Origin: Clostridia bacterium
GTDB lineage: Bacteria > Bacillota > Clostridia > Oscillospirales > Acutalibacteraceae
NCBI GenBank assembly: GCA_017450005.1
Contig: JAFSYM010000154.1
Span: forward strand, 1-38,644
Direction: 5' to 3'
DNA length: 38,644 nt
Within the stretch, counting starts at the first letter, position 1, and every line of letters begins with the position of its first letter. Positions 9,021-18,447 of this stretch are shown in pieces. The notes beneath the pieces were generated by a model. The model worked only from the letters and a program-made list of their open reading frames with translations. It was not told the origin of the DNA and made no database searches. The translations under genes and the position numbers were made by a program.

Positions 9021-10850
9021 TTGAGTATTTTAGATACGATCGCCGGACCGGAGGACGTGAAGCGTCTCGACGAAGCGCAGTTGGACGCGCTCTGCGCCGA
9101 AATCCGCGAAACACTGCTGAAAACCGTGTCGCACACGGGCGGACACCTCGCGTCCAATCTGGGCGTGGTGGAGCTGACTGTCGCGCTGCACCGGGTCTTC
9201 CGCAGCCCGCAGGACAAGATTATATTCGACGTCGGGCACCAGGTCTATACCCACAAGCTGCTCACCGGCCGCCGCGACCGCTTCGATACGCTTCGGCAGG
9301 AGGACGGCATCTCCGGCTTTTCCCGTCCGAACGAGAGCGAACACGACGTTTTCTATTCCGGTCACTCCGGCACCTCCGTTTCCTCGGCCTATGGGATCGT
9401 CCGCGGCAATCAGCTCAATGACGACAAGAGCTTCACCGTGGCCGTCGTGGGCGACGGTTCGTTCACCAACGGCCTTGTGTATGAGGCGCTCAACAATGCC
9501 GGCCGCGGCGACTGCCGCCTGATCGTCGTGCTCAACGACAACGAGATGAGCATTTCGCGCAACGTCGGCTCGCTCGCGCGGTATCTCGCCGTGATCCGCT
9601 CCAAGCCGGAATACGTGCGCTTCAAGGCGCGTACGGAGGCGGTGCTCAACCACATTCCGCTGCTGGGCAAGCCGCTCGCGCGCGCGCTCATGCGCACCAA
9701 GACGCGCATCAAAAACGACATCTACGGCAGCAATCTGTTTGAGGATATGGGCTTTCGCTACATGGGCCCGGTCGACGGACACAATCTCCCGCAGCTCACC
9801 GACGCGCTCGAAACGGCGAAGCTGGTGAAAAAGCCCGTGCTGCTGCACATACACACCGTCAAGGGCAAGGGCTGCGAATACGCCGAGCAGCACGCCGACG
9901 TGTATCACGGCATTTCCAAATTCGACATTGACTCCGGAGAACCGCTCACAAGCGGTACCAATTTCTCCGAGCAGTTCGGCAAATATATGTGCGAGGCCGC
10001 ACTGCACGACCGCACGCTTTGTGCCGTGACGGCGGCCATGGCGCTCGGCACGGGATTGAGCGGCTTCGAGGAGCGCTATCCGCGCCGATTCTTTGACGTC
10101 GGAATCGCGGAAGAACACGCGGTCACCTTCTCCGCCGGTCTTGCCAAAACCGGCATGAAGCCGGTCGTCGCGCTCTACTCCACGTTTATGCAGCGTGCCT
10201 ACGACGAGATTCTGCACGACGCGGCGCTGCAGGGGCAGAAGCTGGTGCTGGCCGTCGACCGCGCGGGACTGACCGGCGAGGACGGCGAGACGCACCAGGG
10301 CATCTATGACACGGCATTTCTCGGCAGCATCCCGCACATCACCGTCTGGTCGCCCGCGTCCTACCGCGAGCTGCACGCTTGCATGCATCGCGCGCTGTAC
10401 GTCGATCCGGGCGTTGTGGCGGTGCGCTATCCACGCGGGAGCGAGCCGGACTTTCCGCCCGACTACGCCCCGTCCTTTGACACATTCGATCTGTACGGCG
10501 ACGAAAACGCCGAAACCGCCGTGGTCAGCTACGGGCGTGTGAGCGCCTTTGCGATGCAGGCCGCCGCGGGTCTTCCCGTGCGTGTCGTCAAGCTCGGCCG
10601 CATCCGGCCGATTGACCCGCAGGCGGTCGAGGCCGTCCTGCGGTGCCGGCGTGTGTTCTTCTTTGAGGAGGGCGTGCGCAGCGGCGGCGTCGGCGAAGCG
10701 TTTGCGCTGATGCTGCTCGAACGCGGTTTTGCGGGGCAGTTCTCACTCACAGCCGTGCCGGACTGCTTCGTCCCGCAGGCGAGCGTCGACTCGCAGCTGC
10801 GCCGGTTCGGACTGGACGCCGACAGCATCCGCAAAAAAATCACGGAATAA
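9021..10850 (+). CDS. dxs: 1-deoxy-D-xylulose-5-phosphate synthase
   Basis: 609 residues, TTG start. Thiamine-diphosphate enzyme joining pyruvate and glyceraldehyde 3-phosphate, the first step of the MEP isoprenoid pathway. Seen: HTGGHLASNLGVVELTVAL, DVGHQVYTHKLLTGR, FYSGHSGTSVSSA, the ThDP/Mg motif GDGSFTNGLVYEALNNAG with NDNEMSIS, HTVKGKGCEYAE, then in the second half DVGIAEEHAVTFSAGLA, DRAGLTGEDGETHQG and RYPRGSEP. The TTG at 9021 is chosen because AAAGGAAG (9006-9013) precedes it by 7 bases and the protein then begins MSILDTI, the usual length; upstream in-frame codons lie inside ispA. It follows ispA by 13 bases, placing two isoprenoid steps together. Confidence 0.95.
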   Translation: MSILDTIAGPEDVKRLDEAQLDALCAEIRETLLKTVSHTGGHLASNLGVVELTVALHRVFRSPQDKIIFDVGHQVYTHKLLTGRRDRFDTLRQEDGISGFSRPNESEHDVFYSGHSGTSVSSAYGIVRGNQLNDDKSFTVAVVGDGSFTNGLVYEALNNAGRGDCRLIVVLNDNEMSISRNVGSLARYLAVIRSKPEYVRFKARTEAVLNHIPLLGKPLARALMRTKTRIKNDIYGSNLFEDMGFRYMGPVDGHNLPQLTDALETAKLVKKPVLLHIHTVKGKGCEYAEQHADVYHGISKFDIDSGEPLTSGTNFSEQFGKYMCEAALHDRTLCAVTAAMALGTGLSGFEERYPRRFFDVGIAEEHAVTFSAGLAKTGMKPVVALYSTFMQRAYDEILHDAALQGQKLVLAVDRAGLTGEDGETHQGIYDTAFLGSIPHITVWSPASYRELHACMHRALYVDPGVVAVRYPRGSEPDFPPDYAPSFDTFDLYGDENAETAVVSYGRVSAFAMQAAAGLPVRVVKLGRIRPIDPQAVEAVLRCRRVFFFEEGVRSGGVGEAFALMLLERGFAGQFSLTAVPDCFVPQASVDSQLRRFGLDADSIRKKITE

Positions 10851-10860
10851 GAGGATCATC

Positions 10861-11673
10861 ATGCAGGATAAAAACAGACTGGACGCCGAGCTGCTCGCGC
10901 GCGGACTTGTGCCCTCGCGTGAACGCGGACGCGCGCTGATTATGGCGGGCGTCGTCTACGTCGGCGGCCAGAAAGCGCTCAAGGCCGGGCAGATCGTAAA
11001 GAGCGGCGACGTGATCGAAGTGCGCGAAAACGTCAACCCCTTCGTCAGCCGCGGCGGGCTGAAACTGCAAAAAGCCATGCAGACGTTCCCGATCTCTCTG
11101 CAGAACGCCATCTGCATGGACGTGGGCGCGTCGACCGGCGGCTTTACCGACTGCATGCTGCAAAGCGGCGCGCAAAAAGTGTACGCCATCGACGTCGGCT
11201 ACGGCCAGCTCGCCTGGAAACTGCGCACCGATGAGCGCGTCGTCAATCTCGAACGCACCAACTTCCGCTACTGCACGCGCGAGCAGGTGCCGGACGAAAT
11301 CGACTTTGCGAGCGTGGACGTCTCGTTCATCTCGCTGCGCATCATTCTGCCCGTTCTGTATGCGCTGCTGCGCGATGCGGGCGAGGCTGTCTGCCTGATT
11401 AAACCGCAGTTTGAAGCCGGACGTGAAAACGTCGGCAAAAAAGGCGTCGTGCGCGACGAAGCCGTCCATGAGGACGTCGTGCGCGCCATCACACAGTTCG
11501 CCGCCGACACGGGCTTTCTGGTTGCGGGACTCACCTTTTCGCCCATCAAAGGGCCGGAAGGCAACATTGAATACTTAATGTATCTGCGCAAAGCCGACGC
11601 CGGCGCGTTGCAGATTGACCCCGATACAATTCATGCGCTCGTTCGCGCATCACACGACACGCTGGGAGGCTGA
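10861..11673 (+). CDS. tlyA: TlyA-family rRNA 2'-O-methyltransferase (hemolysin A-like)
   Basis: 270 residues. An N-terminal S4 RNA-binding domain (about 5-65: RLDAELLARGLVPSRERGRA, ending VNPFVSRGGLKLQKA) precedes a FtsJ-type methyltransferase domain. Seen: the SAM-binding MDVGASTGGFTDCML, YAIDVGYGQLAWKLR, DFASVDVSFISLR, and the C-terminal IKPQFEAGRENVGKKGVVRD. Mycobacterial TlyA methylates 16S and 23S rRNA; Firmicute members next to argR and recN are assumed to be rRNA methyltransferases, though a hemolysin name persists. GAGGA sits 5 bases before ATG 10861; the gap to dxs is 10 bases. Confidence 0.92.
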   Translation: MQDKNRLDAELLARGLVPSRERGRALIMAGVVYVGGQKALKAGQIVKSGDVIEVRENVNPFVSRGGLKLQKAMQTFPISLQNAICMDVGASTGGFTDCMLQSGAQKVYAIDVGYGQLAWKLRTDERVVNLERTNFRYCTREQVPDEIDFASVDVSFISLRIILPVLYALLRDAGEAVCLIKPQFEAGRENVGKKGVVRDEAVHEDVVRAITQFAADTGFLVAGLTFSPIKGPEGNIEYLMYLRKADAGALQIDPDTIHALVRASHDTLGG

Positions 11674-11677
11674 AACC

Positions 11678-12526
11678 ATGAAGATTGCCATCCTGCCGAA
11701 CCTGACACGCGCGAATGCGCGCGAAACGACCGTGCAGATCTGCCGCGAACTGCACGCGCTCGGCGCCGGAGCGCTGCTGGAAACACGGCTCGAAGCGCAG
11801 TTTCCCGATTGCGGCGCACAGTTTCTGCCGCAGAGCGAAATGCTCGCGCAGTGCGATCTGGTGATTGCCGTGGGCGGCGACGGCAGCATCATCTATGCCG
11901 CGCACAAGGCGATCCGCGCAGACAAGCCCGTGCTGGGCATCAACGCGGGCAGGCTCGCTTTTCTGGCCGGTCTTGAGGGACACGAACTGCCGCTGCTGCG
12001 TACGCTTCTGAGCGGCGATTACGAAACGCAGCGCCGCATGCTCCTGCACGCGCAGATTCTGCTGGACGGACAGGTGCTGCACGACGCGCTGTGCATCAAC
12101 GACGCCGTGCTCTCGCGCATGGGCGCCGCAAAGCTGACCGGTGTGCGTGTGTGCACAAACGGACGCGAAATGTGCGAATACCTTGGTGACGGCGTAATCG
12201 TCGCCACGCCGACCGGTTCCACGGCCTATTCGCTTTCCGCGGGCGGACCCATCGTCGATCCGTCGCTCGAAAGCGTGCTGCTGACGCCGATCTGTCCGCA
12301 CGAGCTGAGCGCGCGCACGCTGCTGTTCGCACCCGATACGGTGCTGACCATGCAGGTGACGACGGAGAGCGAGGCCGCCCTGACGTGCGACGGCGACGAG
12401 CCGCTGACCGTGCCGCGCGGCGCGCAGGTGCGCATCGCCCGCGCCGAAAAGAGCGCGTATTTCATCCGCATCAAAGCCGATACATTTATGGACATTTACC
12501 ATACAAAACTGCAGCAAAGGGGATAA
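11678..12526 (+). CDS. nadK: NAD kinase
   Basis: 282 residues. Phosphorylates NAD to NADP in the cytoplasm. Seen: the nucleotide-binding VGGDGSIIYAAH (66-70 GGDGS, where many homologues have GGDGT), LGINAGRLAFLA at 86-97, CINDAVLSR, and the signature TPTGSTAYSLSAGGPIV. The C-terminal AALTCDGDEPLTV is also standard. ATG 11678 follows GGGAGG (11664-11669) by 8 bases and lies 4 bases after the tlyA stop; in-frame codons further upstream lie inside tlyA and have no ribosome site. Confidence 0.95.
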   Translation: MKIAILPNLTRANARETTVQICRELHALGAGALLETRLEAQFPDCGAQFLPQSEMLAQCDLVIAVGGDGSIIYAAHKAIRADKPVLGINAGRLAFLAGLEGHELPLLRTLLSGDYETQRRMLLHAQILLDGQVLHDALCINDAVLSRMGAAKLTGVRVCTNGREMCEYLGDGVIVATPTGSTAYSLSAGGPIVDPSLESVLLTPICPHELSARTLLFAPDTVLTMQVTTESEAALTCDGDEPLTVPRGAQVRIARAEKSAYFIRIKADTFMDIYHTKLQQRG

Positions 12527-12531
12527 CCTGC

Positions 12532-13008
12532 ATGAAAAAGAATCGACAGAAACGCATCCTTCAACTGATCACGGAGTACAACATCAGCACGCAGGAGGAA
12601 CTTCTGATCCGGCTGCGTGAGAGCGGGCTGGACGTGACGCAGGCAACCATTTCGCGCGACATCAAGGAGCTGCGCATTGTCAAGCTCATGGGCGAAAACG
12701 GCCAGTACCGCTATGCGGTCAGCGACAAGCCGCACGAGGAACACATGGAAAACAAGTTCCGCTCCATCTTCGTCCACTCGGTCAAGAGCGCCGACTATGC
12801 GGGACATGCGCTGGTGCTGCGCTGCTACACCGGTACGGCGCAGGCGGCCTGCGCTGCGTTCGACTCCATGCGCTGGGACAGTCTGGTCGGCTCGCTCGCG
12901 GGCGACGACACGATCTTTGCGATTTTCCGCACGCCGCAGCACGCGTCGCATGCGTGCCAGATGATCCAGTCCTTTCTGCAGGACGTCAATACACCCAAAG
13001 GAGATTGA
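12532..13008 (+). CDS. argR: Arginine repressor ArgR/AhrC
   Basis: 158 residues, winged-helix DNA-binding domain (about 1-70, with QEELLIRLRESG and DVTQATISRDIKELR) plus a C-terminal hexamerisation/arginine-binding domain (about 80-150, with GTAQAACAAFDSM and SLAGDDTIFAIFR). ArgR represses arginine synthesis and activates catabolism when arginine is bound. The GDD of the ligand-binding loop is intact. AAAGGGG (12516-12522) precedes ATG 12532 by 9 bases. No arginine genes are present nearby; this position before recN is conserved in Firmicutes. Confidence 0.95.
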   Translation: MKKNRQKRILQLITEYNISTQEELLIRLRESGLDVTQATISRDIKELRIVKLMGENGQYRYAVSDKPHEEHMENKFRSIFVHSVKSADYAGHALVLRCYTGTAQAACAAFDSMRWDSLVGSLAGDDTIFAIFRTPQHASHACQMIQSFLQDVNTPKGD

Positions 13009-13011
13009 GCC

Positions 13012-14688
13012 ATGCTTTCGGAGCTGAAGATCGAAAATGTCGCGATCATCGAACGCGCGCAGCTCTCGCTGAGCGCGGGCTTCAACGTGCTCACGGGCGA
13101 AACCGGCGCAGGCAAATCCATCATTCTGGACGCGATCAACATGACGCTCGGCGAGCGGACGTCGCGCGAGATTCTGCGTTCGGGCGCCGACCGCGCCGAA
13201 GTGACGGCGCTGTTCACCGGCTGCGGCGACGCGGTGCGCCGGATTCTGGAGGATTTCGAGATCGACTTTGACGGCGAGGTGCTCATCCGCCGGCGCATCA
13301 CCGCAGACGGGCGCAATTCCTGCCGCGTCAACGGCAGCCCGGTATCCGTCTCGATGCTCAAGACGCTCGGCGGCGCGCTGGTCAACATCCACGGCCAGCA
13401 CGACAGTCAGGCGCTCTTTCAGCCGGAGAATCACTATAAATACATCGACGCGCTTGCGGAAAACGAGGCGCTGCTCGACACATACCGCGCGTCTTACCGC
13501 GCGCTGCGCGCGGCCGAAAAAGCGCTCGCGCAGCTTCAGACGGACGAGAGCGAAAAGGCGCGGGAGCTGGACATGCTGCGCTACCAGATCGACGAGCTTG
13601 AAAAGGCGGATCTGCGCGCGGGAGAACGCGACGAGCTGCAAAACAAGGTCGCGCTGTTCCGCAACAGCGCCGCCGTGCTGCGCGCGCTGCAGCAGGCGTA
13701 TGCCGCGCTGAGCGGCGACGACGAGTCTGCGGGCGCGACGGATCTGCTGGGCGAGGCAGCAGACGCCCTGTACGACACGACCGAATACTTTGACGAGCTG
13801 CAAAGCGTCGCGGAGTCGCTGGAATCCGCCTCGCTCGAAACGCGCGAGTACATCTCGGATATCCGCGACGCAATCGAGTCGCTGGATATGGACCCGCGCG
13901 AACTGGCCGAGGCCGAGGATCGTCTCGATACGATCTACCGCCTTTCGCGCAAATACGGCGAAACCGAGGAGGACATGCTCGCCTTTCTGGAAAACGCGCA
14001 GGCACGCGTCGTGCTGCTCGAGAGCGCGGATGAACGTGCCGCGTCGCTCGAACGGGAAATCGCGGCCCTGTCCGCCGCGGCCGTGCGCAATGCCGCCGCA
14101 CTGACCGAAAGCCGTCTTGCCGCAGGCGAAGCGTTCGCGTCGCGTGTGTGCCGCGAGCTCGAATACCTCGACATGCCGTCCGTGCGGTTTATCGTGCAGC
14201 GCGAGGGTGCGCCGCTGGGCGACACGGGCGCGGACAAGATAGAGTTTCTGATTTCCGCCAACGTCGGTGAAGCGCCGCGGCCGATCGCACGGATCGCTTC
14301 CGGCGGCGAGCTGTCGCGTATTATGCTTGCCATCAAAAATGTGCTTTCCGCACGCGACGCGGTCGACACGCTGATCTTTGACGAGATCGACACGGGCGTG
14401 AGCGGGCGCGCGGCGCAAAAGGTCGGGTACAAGCTCGCCCAGACAGCAGAGAATCATCAGGTCATCTGCGTAACACACCTGTCGCAGATCGCGGTCATGG
14501 CCGACACACACCTGCTGATCTCCAAATCCGTACACGACGGGCAGACCTATACGGCCGTGCAGGAGCTGGATTTTGAGGGACGCAAGCAGGAGATCGCCCG
14601 CATCAACGGCGGCACGGTCACGCCGCTGCAATTACAGAATGCAGAAGAAATGCTGCTTCAGGCAGCCGAAATAAAACGGAGGAATTGA
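13012..14688 (+). CDS. recN: DNA repair protein RecN
   Basis: 558 residues, an SMC-like ATPase acting early in double-strand-break repair. Seen: Walker A GETGAGKS at 29-36, the N-terminal LSELKIENVAIIE, NIHGQHDSQALF, a central coiled-coil part with heptad-like Leu/Glu/Arg (about 150-365), the ABC signature IASGGELSRIMLAIK, Walker B TLIFDEIDTGVSG and the C-terminal VICVTHLSQIAVMAD. All catalytic elements are present and length is normal. It begins 3 bases after argR and is followed one base later by an unrelated isomerase gene. No LexA box is visible directly upstream, so any SOS control would have to act elsewhere. Confidence 0.96.
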   Translation: MLSELKIENVAIIERAQLSLSAGFNVLTGETGAGKSIILDAINMTLGERTSREILRSGADRAEVTALFTGCGDAVRRILEDFEIDFDGEVLIRRRITADGRNSCRVNGSPVSVSMLKTLGGALVNIHGQHDSQALFQPENHYKYIDALAENEALLDTYRASYRALRAAEKALAQLQTDESEKARELDMLRYQIDELEKADLRAGERDELQNKVALFRNSAAVLRALQQAYAALSGDDESAGATDLLGEAADALYDTTEYFDELQSVAESLESASLETREYISDIRDAIESLDMDPRELAEAEDRLDTIYRLSRKYGETEEDMLAFLENAQARVVLLESADERAASLEREIAALSAAAVRNAAALTESRLAAGEAFASRVCRELEYLDMPSVRFIVQREGAPLGDTGADKIEFLISANVGEAPRPIARIASGGELSRIMLAIKNVLSARDAVDTLIFDEIDTGVSGRAAQKVGYKLAQTAENHQVICVTHLSQIAVMADTHLLISKSVHDGQTYTAVQELDFEGRKQEIARINGGTVTPLQLQNAEEMLLQAAEIKRRN

Positions 14689-14689
14689 T

Positions 14690-15487
14690 ATGCGTATAGG
14701 ATGCTGTTTCGGTACCAATCTGGATTATGTCGCGTCGCTGCGTGACGCGGGATTCGACTACGGCGAGGTCAACATCGCCCGTACCATGGGGATGGACGAT
14801 GCGGAGTTCATTGCTTTTTCCGAAAAACTCAAGGAGATCGGTCTGCCGATCGAGGCGGGCTGCGTATTTCTCACGGGCGATCTGCTGCTCAACCGCCTGC
14901 AGCGCGATTTTGCAAAGATCGACGAATATCTGGACAACACATACAGACGATGCGCCGCGCTCGGTCTTCAAACGATCGTGTTCGGCTCCGGCCGTTCGCG
15001 CTGCATTCCGGAAGGTCTGACGGCGCAGGATGTGTTCGAGGATCTGGTCGTGTTCCTGCGTGAGCACGTCGTGCTGCGTTCGGAAACATACGGCATCGGC
15101 ATTGCGATCGAACCGCTGAGCGACGGTTCCGCCATCCGCACGGTGCATGAAGCGCTTGCGCTGGCCGAGGCAGTCGGCAGCAAATGGGTGCAGGCGCTGG
15201 CCGATATCCACCACATGATGCGCGTCGGCGATCCGATCGACGCCATCCGCGACGCCAAGGGATGCATGGGGCACGCGCACACGTCCCGTCCGCGCGAAAA
15301 CGGCCGCACTGTGCCGCAGCACGGCGACGGATTCGACCAGCTGCCTTTTGTGCAGCGCATTGTCGAGACGGGCTGCCCGCGTCTGTCGATCGAGGCGGAC
15401 ACCAAGCCGGAAACGTTCTGGGATGAGTCGCACGACGCAATCGTTCTGCTGCGTGAAACCATCCGCGCGGCCGAAGCGGCGCTTTAA
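14690..15487 (+). CDS. Sugar phosphate isomerase/epimerase-like TIM-barrel protein
   Basis: 265 residues, resembling the xylose-isomerase-like TIM barrel (AP endonuclease 2 superfamily). Seen: an N-terminal strand RIGCCFGTNLDYVASLRDAG, GFDYGEVNIAR, FGSGRSRCIPEG, the acidic strand IGIAIEPLSDGSA, the metal-type DIHHMMRVGDP, GHAHTSRPRENGR and LSIEADTKP. The Glu, Asp-His-His, His and Glu side chains match the usual divalent-metal ligands. The substrate cannot be read from the sequence. It starts one base after recN, so it is in the same transcript; such genes are common operon riders in Clostridia. Confidence 0.75.
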   Translation: MRIGCCFGTNLDYVASLRDAGFDYGEVNIARTMGMDDAEFIAFSEKLKEIGLPIEAGCVFLTGDLLLNRLQRDFAKIDEYLDNTYRRCAALGLQTIVFGSGRSRCIPEGLTAQDVFEDLVVFLREHVVLRSETYGIGIAIEPLSDGSAIRTVHEALALAEAVGSKWVQALADIHHMMRVGDPIDAIRDAKGCMGHAHTSRPRENGRTVPQHGDGFDQLPFVQRIVETGCPRLSIEADTKPETFWDESHDAIVLLRETIRAAEAAL

Positions 15488-15492
15488 GCGGT

Positions 15493-16710
15493 ATGGACGG
15501 GTATGATATTCTGATTCTCGGCGGCGGCGCGTCCGGACTTGCGGCGGCAATCGAAGCCGCGCAGTACGATGTGCGTATCTGCGTGCTCGAAAAGCTCGAC
15601 CGCGTGGGCAAAAAAATACTGGCCACCGGCAACGGCCGCTGCAATCTGCTGAACCTGCACGCATCCCCTGTCGACTACAACGACCCGCGTGCCGTGCAGC
15701 CGGTTCTGTGGGCGTACGACGTGCGCAGCAACCTCGACTTTTTTCATGCGCTCGGTTTGCTGACTGCCGCCGACGCCGAAGGCCGCGTCTATCCGCGCTC
15801 CTACGCCGCGTCGTCCGTGCTGGACGTGCTGCGGCTGGAATGCGCGCGGCTGGGCGTCGGGTTTTGCTGCGGCGAAGCGGCCGAAACGCTGCAATACAAA
15901 GACAATCTTTTCGTCGTCAACGGCACGCACCGCGCCCGCGCGGTGATTGTGTCCTGCGGCGGCCAGGCGTCTCCCGCGCACGGCTCGGACGGCAGCGGCT
16001 ACGCGCTGCTGCGCGCGTTCGGTCATACCGTCACGCCGCTGCGTCCCGCGCTCGTACAGATCCGCACCGCGCCCGATCTCGTCCGGCGGCTCAAGGGCCT
16101 GCGCGTGCAGGGCACGATGCGTCTGACCGCGCCCGACGGCGCCGCGCACGATGCGCAGGGTGAAATTCTGTTCACCGATTACGGTCTTTCCGGCATCGCC
16201 GCCATGGAGCTGAGCCGGTGGGCAAAAGAGGGCTGCACAGCACAGCTGGATCTGCTGCCGGAGATGACGCTGCCGGAGCTGACGGCGCATCTGCAATTCA
16301 TCCGCGCGCGCGACGACACACGACCGCTCGAGCAGTTTCTGACGGGCGTTGTGCACACGCGCGTCGGGCAGGCTGTGCTGCAGGACGCGCTGCACGAAAA
16401 GCTGTCCGTACCGTGCGGATCGCTGACCGACTATCAGGTGCACGCCGTCGCCCGCACGCTGAAATGCCTGTCGATCCCTGTGCTTGGCACAAAGGGTTTC
16501 CCGGACGCGCAGGTCACGGCAGGCGGCGTCCCGATGCGTGAATTCACGCAATCTCTTGAATCCAAAAACCGTCCCGGCCTGTTCGCCTGCGGCGAAATAC
16601 TCGACGTCGACGGAAAATGCGGCGGCTATAACCTGACCTTTGCGTGGTCGTCCGGCCGGATGGCCGGCCGGAACGCCGCCGAATACGTTATCAATAGCAA
16701 TAAGGGTTGA
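15493..16710 (+). CDS. FAD-dependent oxidoreductase of the HI0933/BaiN-like family
   Basis: 405 residues. Seen: the FAD-binding dinucleotide motif LGGGASGLAAAIEAAQ at 9-24, the family signature GKKILATGNGRCNLLN at about 39-54, SCGGQASPAHGSDGSGYAL, FTDYGLSGIAAMELS and the C-terminal GGYNLTFAWSSGRMAGRNAA. The family (YhiN, HI0933) is poorly characterised; BaiN, a member from bile-acid-converting Clostridium, was reported to act on bile acid intermediates, but most members probably have a general redox role. Nothing here shows a bile acid link. It lies in the operon, 5 bases after the isomerase and 4 before another flavoprotein. Confidence 0.85.
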   Translation: MDGYDILILGGGASGLAAAIEAAQYDVRICVLEKLDRVGKKILATGNGRCNLLNLHASPVDYNDPRAVQPVLWAYDVRSNLDFFHALGLLTAADAEGRVYPRSYAASSVLDVLRLECARLGVGFCCGEAAETLQYKDNLFVVNGTHRARAVIVSCGGQASPAHGSDGSGYALLRAFGHTVTPLRPALVQIRTAPDLVRRLKGLRVQGTMRLTAPDGAAHDAQGEILFTDYGLSGIAAMELSRWAKEGCTAQLDLLPEMTLPELTAHLQFIRARDDTRPLEQFLTGVVHTRVGQAVLQDALHEKLSVPCGSLTDYQVHAVARTLKCLSIPVLGTKGFPDAQVTAGGVPMREFTQSLESKNRPGLFACGEILDVDGKCGGYNLTFAWSSGRMAGRNAAEYVINSNKG

Positions 16711-16714
16711 TCCG

Positions 16715-18316
16715 ATGATCAGAATAACGGAAATCAAACTGCCGCTGGATGCGGACGACGCCGCGCTGCGCTGTGCCGCCGCGGCAGTTTTGCGCTGCCC
16801 GGAAAGCCGCATCCGCACGCTGCGGCTGACCAAAAAAGCGGTGGACAGCCGCAAAAAAGACAATATCTTTTTCGTCTGCAACGTGGAGGCCGAGGTGACG
16901 GGCGACGAACAGGAGCTGATCCGCCGCAGCCGCTCGAACAAGGTCAGCGCTGCAGAGCCTTACGTATACGAGGAGCCGCCGCTTCGGCGCACCAGCCCCT
17001 TCCGGCCGGTGATCGCGGGATTCGGTCCCGCCGGTTTCTTCGCCGCGCTGACGCTCGCGCGCGCAGGGCTTCGGCCGATCGTGCTCGAACGCGGCCACGA
17101 CGTGGACACGCGCACAGCCGACGTGCAGCGGTTTTTCCGCACGGGACAGCTCGATGAAAACTCCAACATCCAGTTCGGCGAGGGCGGCGCCGGCACGTTC
17201 TCCGACGGCAAGCTGACGACCGGCATCAAGAGCAATCTGATCCGCAAGGTCTTTCTGGAGCTGGCGGACAAGGGCGCGCCGGAGGAGATTCTCTGGTCGG
17301 CAAAGCCCCACATCGGCACGGATAAGCTCGCCGCCGTCGTCAAGGGCTTCCGCAAGGAAGTGCTGTCGCTTGGCGGCGAAGTGCGCTTCGGCTGCCGCCT
17401 GTGCGACGTAATCATTGCCAACAAAGCCGTGCACGGCGTGACGTACGAAAGCGAAAACGGACAGCGCGTCGACCTCGAAACCGACACGCTGCTGCTGTGC
17501 ATCGGACACTCCGCGCGCGACACCATCGAAATGCTGCACCGCAAAGGTATTCAAATGATGCAGAAGCCCTTTTCGGTCGGTGCGCGGATCGAGCATCCGC
17601 GCGAATTCATCGACCGCGCGCAGTACGGCCGCTTTGCGGGGCATCCCGCGCTCGGCGCCGCGGATTATAAAATGGCATGCCATCCGCCGCACGGCAGAGG
17701 CATGTACACGTTCTGTATGTGTCCGGGCGGCACGGTCGTCGCGGCCGCATCGGAAAAGGGCGGCATGTGCGTCAACGGCATGAGCGAATGGGCGCGCGAC
17801 GCGGAGAATTCCAATGCCGCGCTGCTGGTCGGCATCGAGCCGCAGGACTTTCCGAGCGCGGACGTGCTGTCCGGCTTCGAGCTGCAGCGGCAGATTGAGC
17901 GCACGGCCTTCGCGCTCGGCGGCGGGAACTACGCCGCTCCCGCGCAGCTTGTGGGCGACTTTTTGCGCGACACGCCGTCGACACACGGCGGCGCTGTACG
18001 GCCGAGCTGCCCTACGGGCGTGGTCTATTCCGACATTCGACGCGTCCTGCCCAAAAAAGTAACCGACACCATGGCCGACGCGCTGGTCAAAATGAACGGC
18101 ATGCTCGACGGCTTCGCCATGCCGGAGGCAGTGCTGACCGCGCCGGAGTCGCGTTCGTCCTCGCCGGTGCGCATCCTGCGCGACGAATTTTTCCAATCCA
18201 GCGTCAGCGGTCTGTATCCCTGCGGCGAAGGCGCAGGCTACGCGGGCGGCATTGTTTCCGCCGCCGTGGACGGCATCCGCGCCGCATTCGCCGTGATGGA
18301 AGACGTGCGGGAGTGA
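16715..18316 (+). CDS. FAD-dependent dehydrogenase, large uncharacterised type
   Basis: 533 residues. An N-terminal region of about 90 residues (MIRITEIKLPLDAD to VYEEPP) precedes a flavoprotein domain with PVIAGFGPAGFFAALTLARAG, a glutamate ending the second strand (VLERG), the family stretch NIQFGEGGAGTFSDGKLTTG, CIGHSARDTIEML, and the C-terminal FAD contact YPCGEGAGYAGGIVSAAVDG. Annotated elsewhere as NAD(P)/FAD-dependent oxidoreductase; the reaction is unknown. ATG 16715 lies 4 bases after the preceding gene and gives the normal length; frames further upstream lie inside that gene. It is the last gene of the operon, before a terminator at 18362. Confidence 0.82.
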   Translation: MIRITEIKLPLDADDAALRCAAAAVLRCPESRIRTLRLTKKAVDSRKKDNIFFVCNVEAEVTGDEQELIRRSRSNKVSAAEPYVYEEPPLRRTSPFRPVIAGFGPAGFFAALTLARAGLRPIVLERGHDVDTRTADVQRFFRTGQLDENSNIQFGEGGAGTFSDGKLTTGIKSNLIRKVFLELADKGAPEEILWSAKPHIGTDKLAAVVKGFRKEVLSLGGEVRFGCRLCDVIIANKAVHGVTYESENGQRVDLETDTLLLCIGHSARDTIEMLHRKGIQMMQKPFSVGARIEHPREFIDRAQYGRFAGHPALGAADYKMACHPPHGRGMYTFCMCPGGTVVAAASEKGGMCVNGMSEWARDAENSNAALLVGIEPQDFPSADVLSGFELQRQIERTAFALGGGNYAAPAQLVGDFLRDTPSTHGGAVRPSCPTGVVYSDIRRVLPKKVTDTMADALVKMNGMLDGFAMPEAVLTAPESRSSSPVRILRDEFFQSSVSGLYPCGEGAGYAGGIVSAAVDGIRAAFAVMEDVRE

Positions 18317-18361
18317 GATGTTAGCTATCAGCCATCAGCTATCCGCCAACAGCCATTCGAC

Positions 18362-18395
18362 AAAAAACCGCCGGATCGCTCCGACGGTTTTTCTT
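18362..18395 (+). terminator. Terminator of the 13-gene operon
   Basis: AAAACCGCCGGA pairs with TCCGACGGTTTT around a TCGC loop, followed by TTTCTTATT. It stands 45 bases after the last stop. Between stop and hairpin is an imperfect AGCTATCAGCCATC-type direct repeat (about 18322-18355). Confidence 0.88.
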
Positions 18396-18447
18396 ATTCT
18401 TTCGCTGTTCACGGATTTTTGTGGGATAAGATGAAGCTTTCCCTGAT

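Noticed and set aside
12496..14631. Leftward 711-codon frame opposite recN and argR
   Set aside because: Very long but low-complexity Arg/Val/Ala composition and opposite strongly conserved genes.
18320..18358. AGCTATCAGCCATC-type repeat as a CRISPR or minisatellite
   Set aside because: Only about 35 bases of imperfect units with no spacers; probably a scar of a simple repeat.
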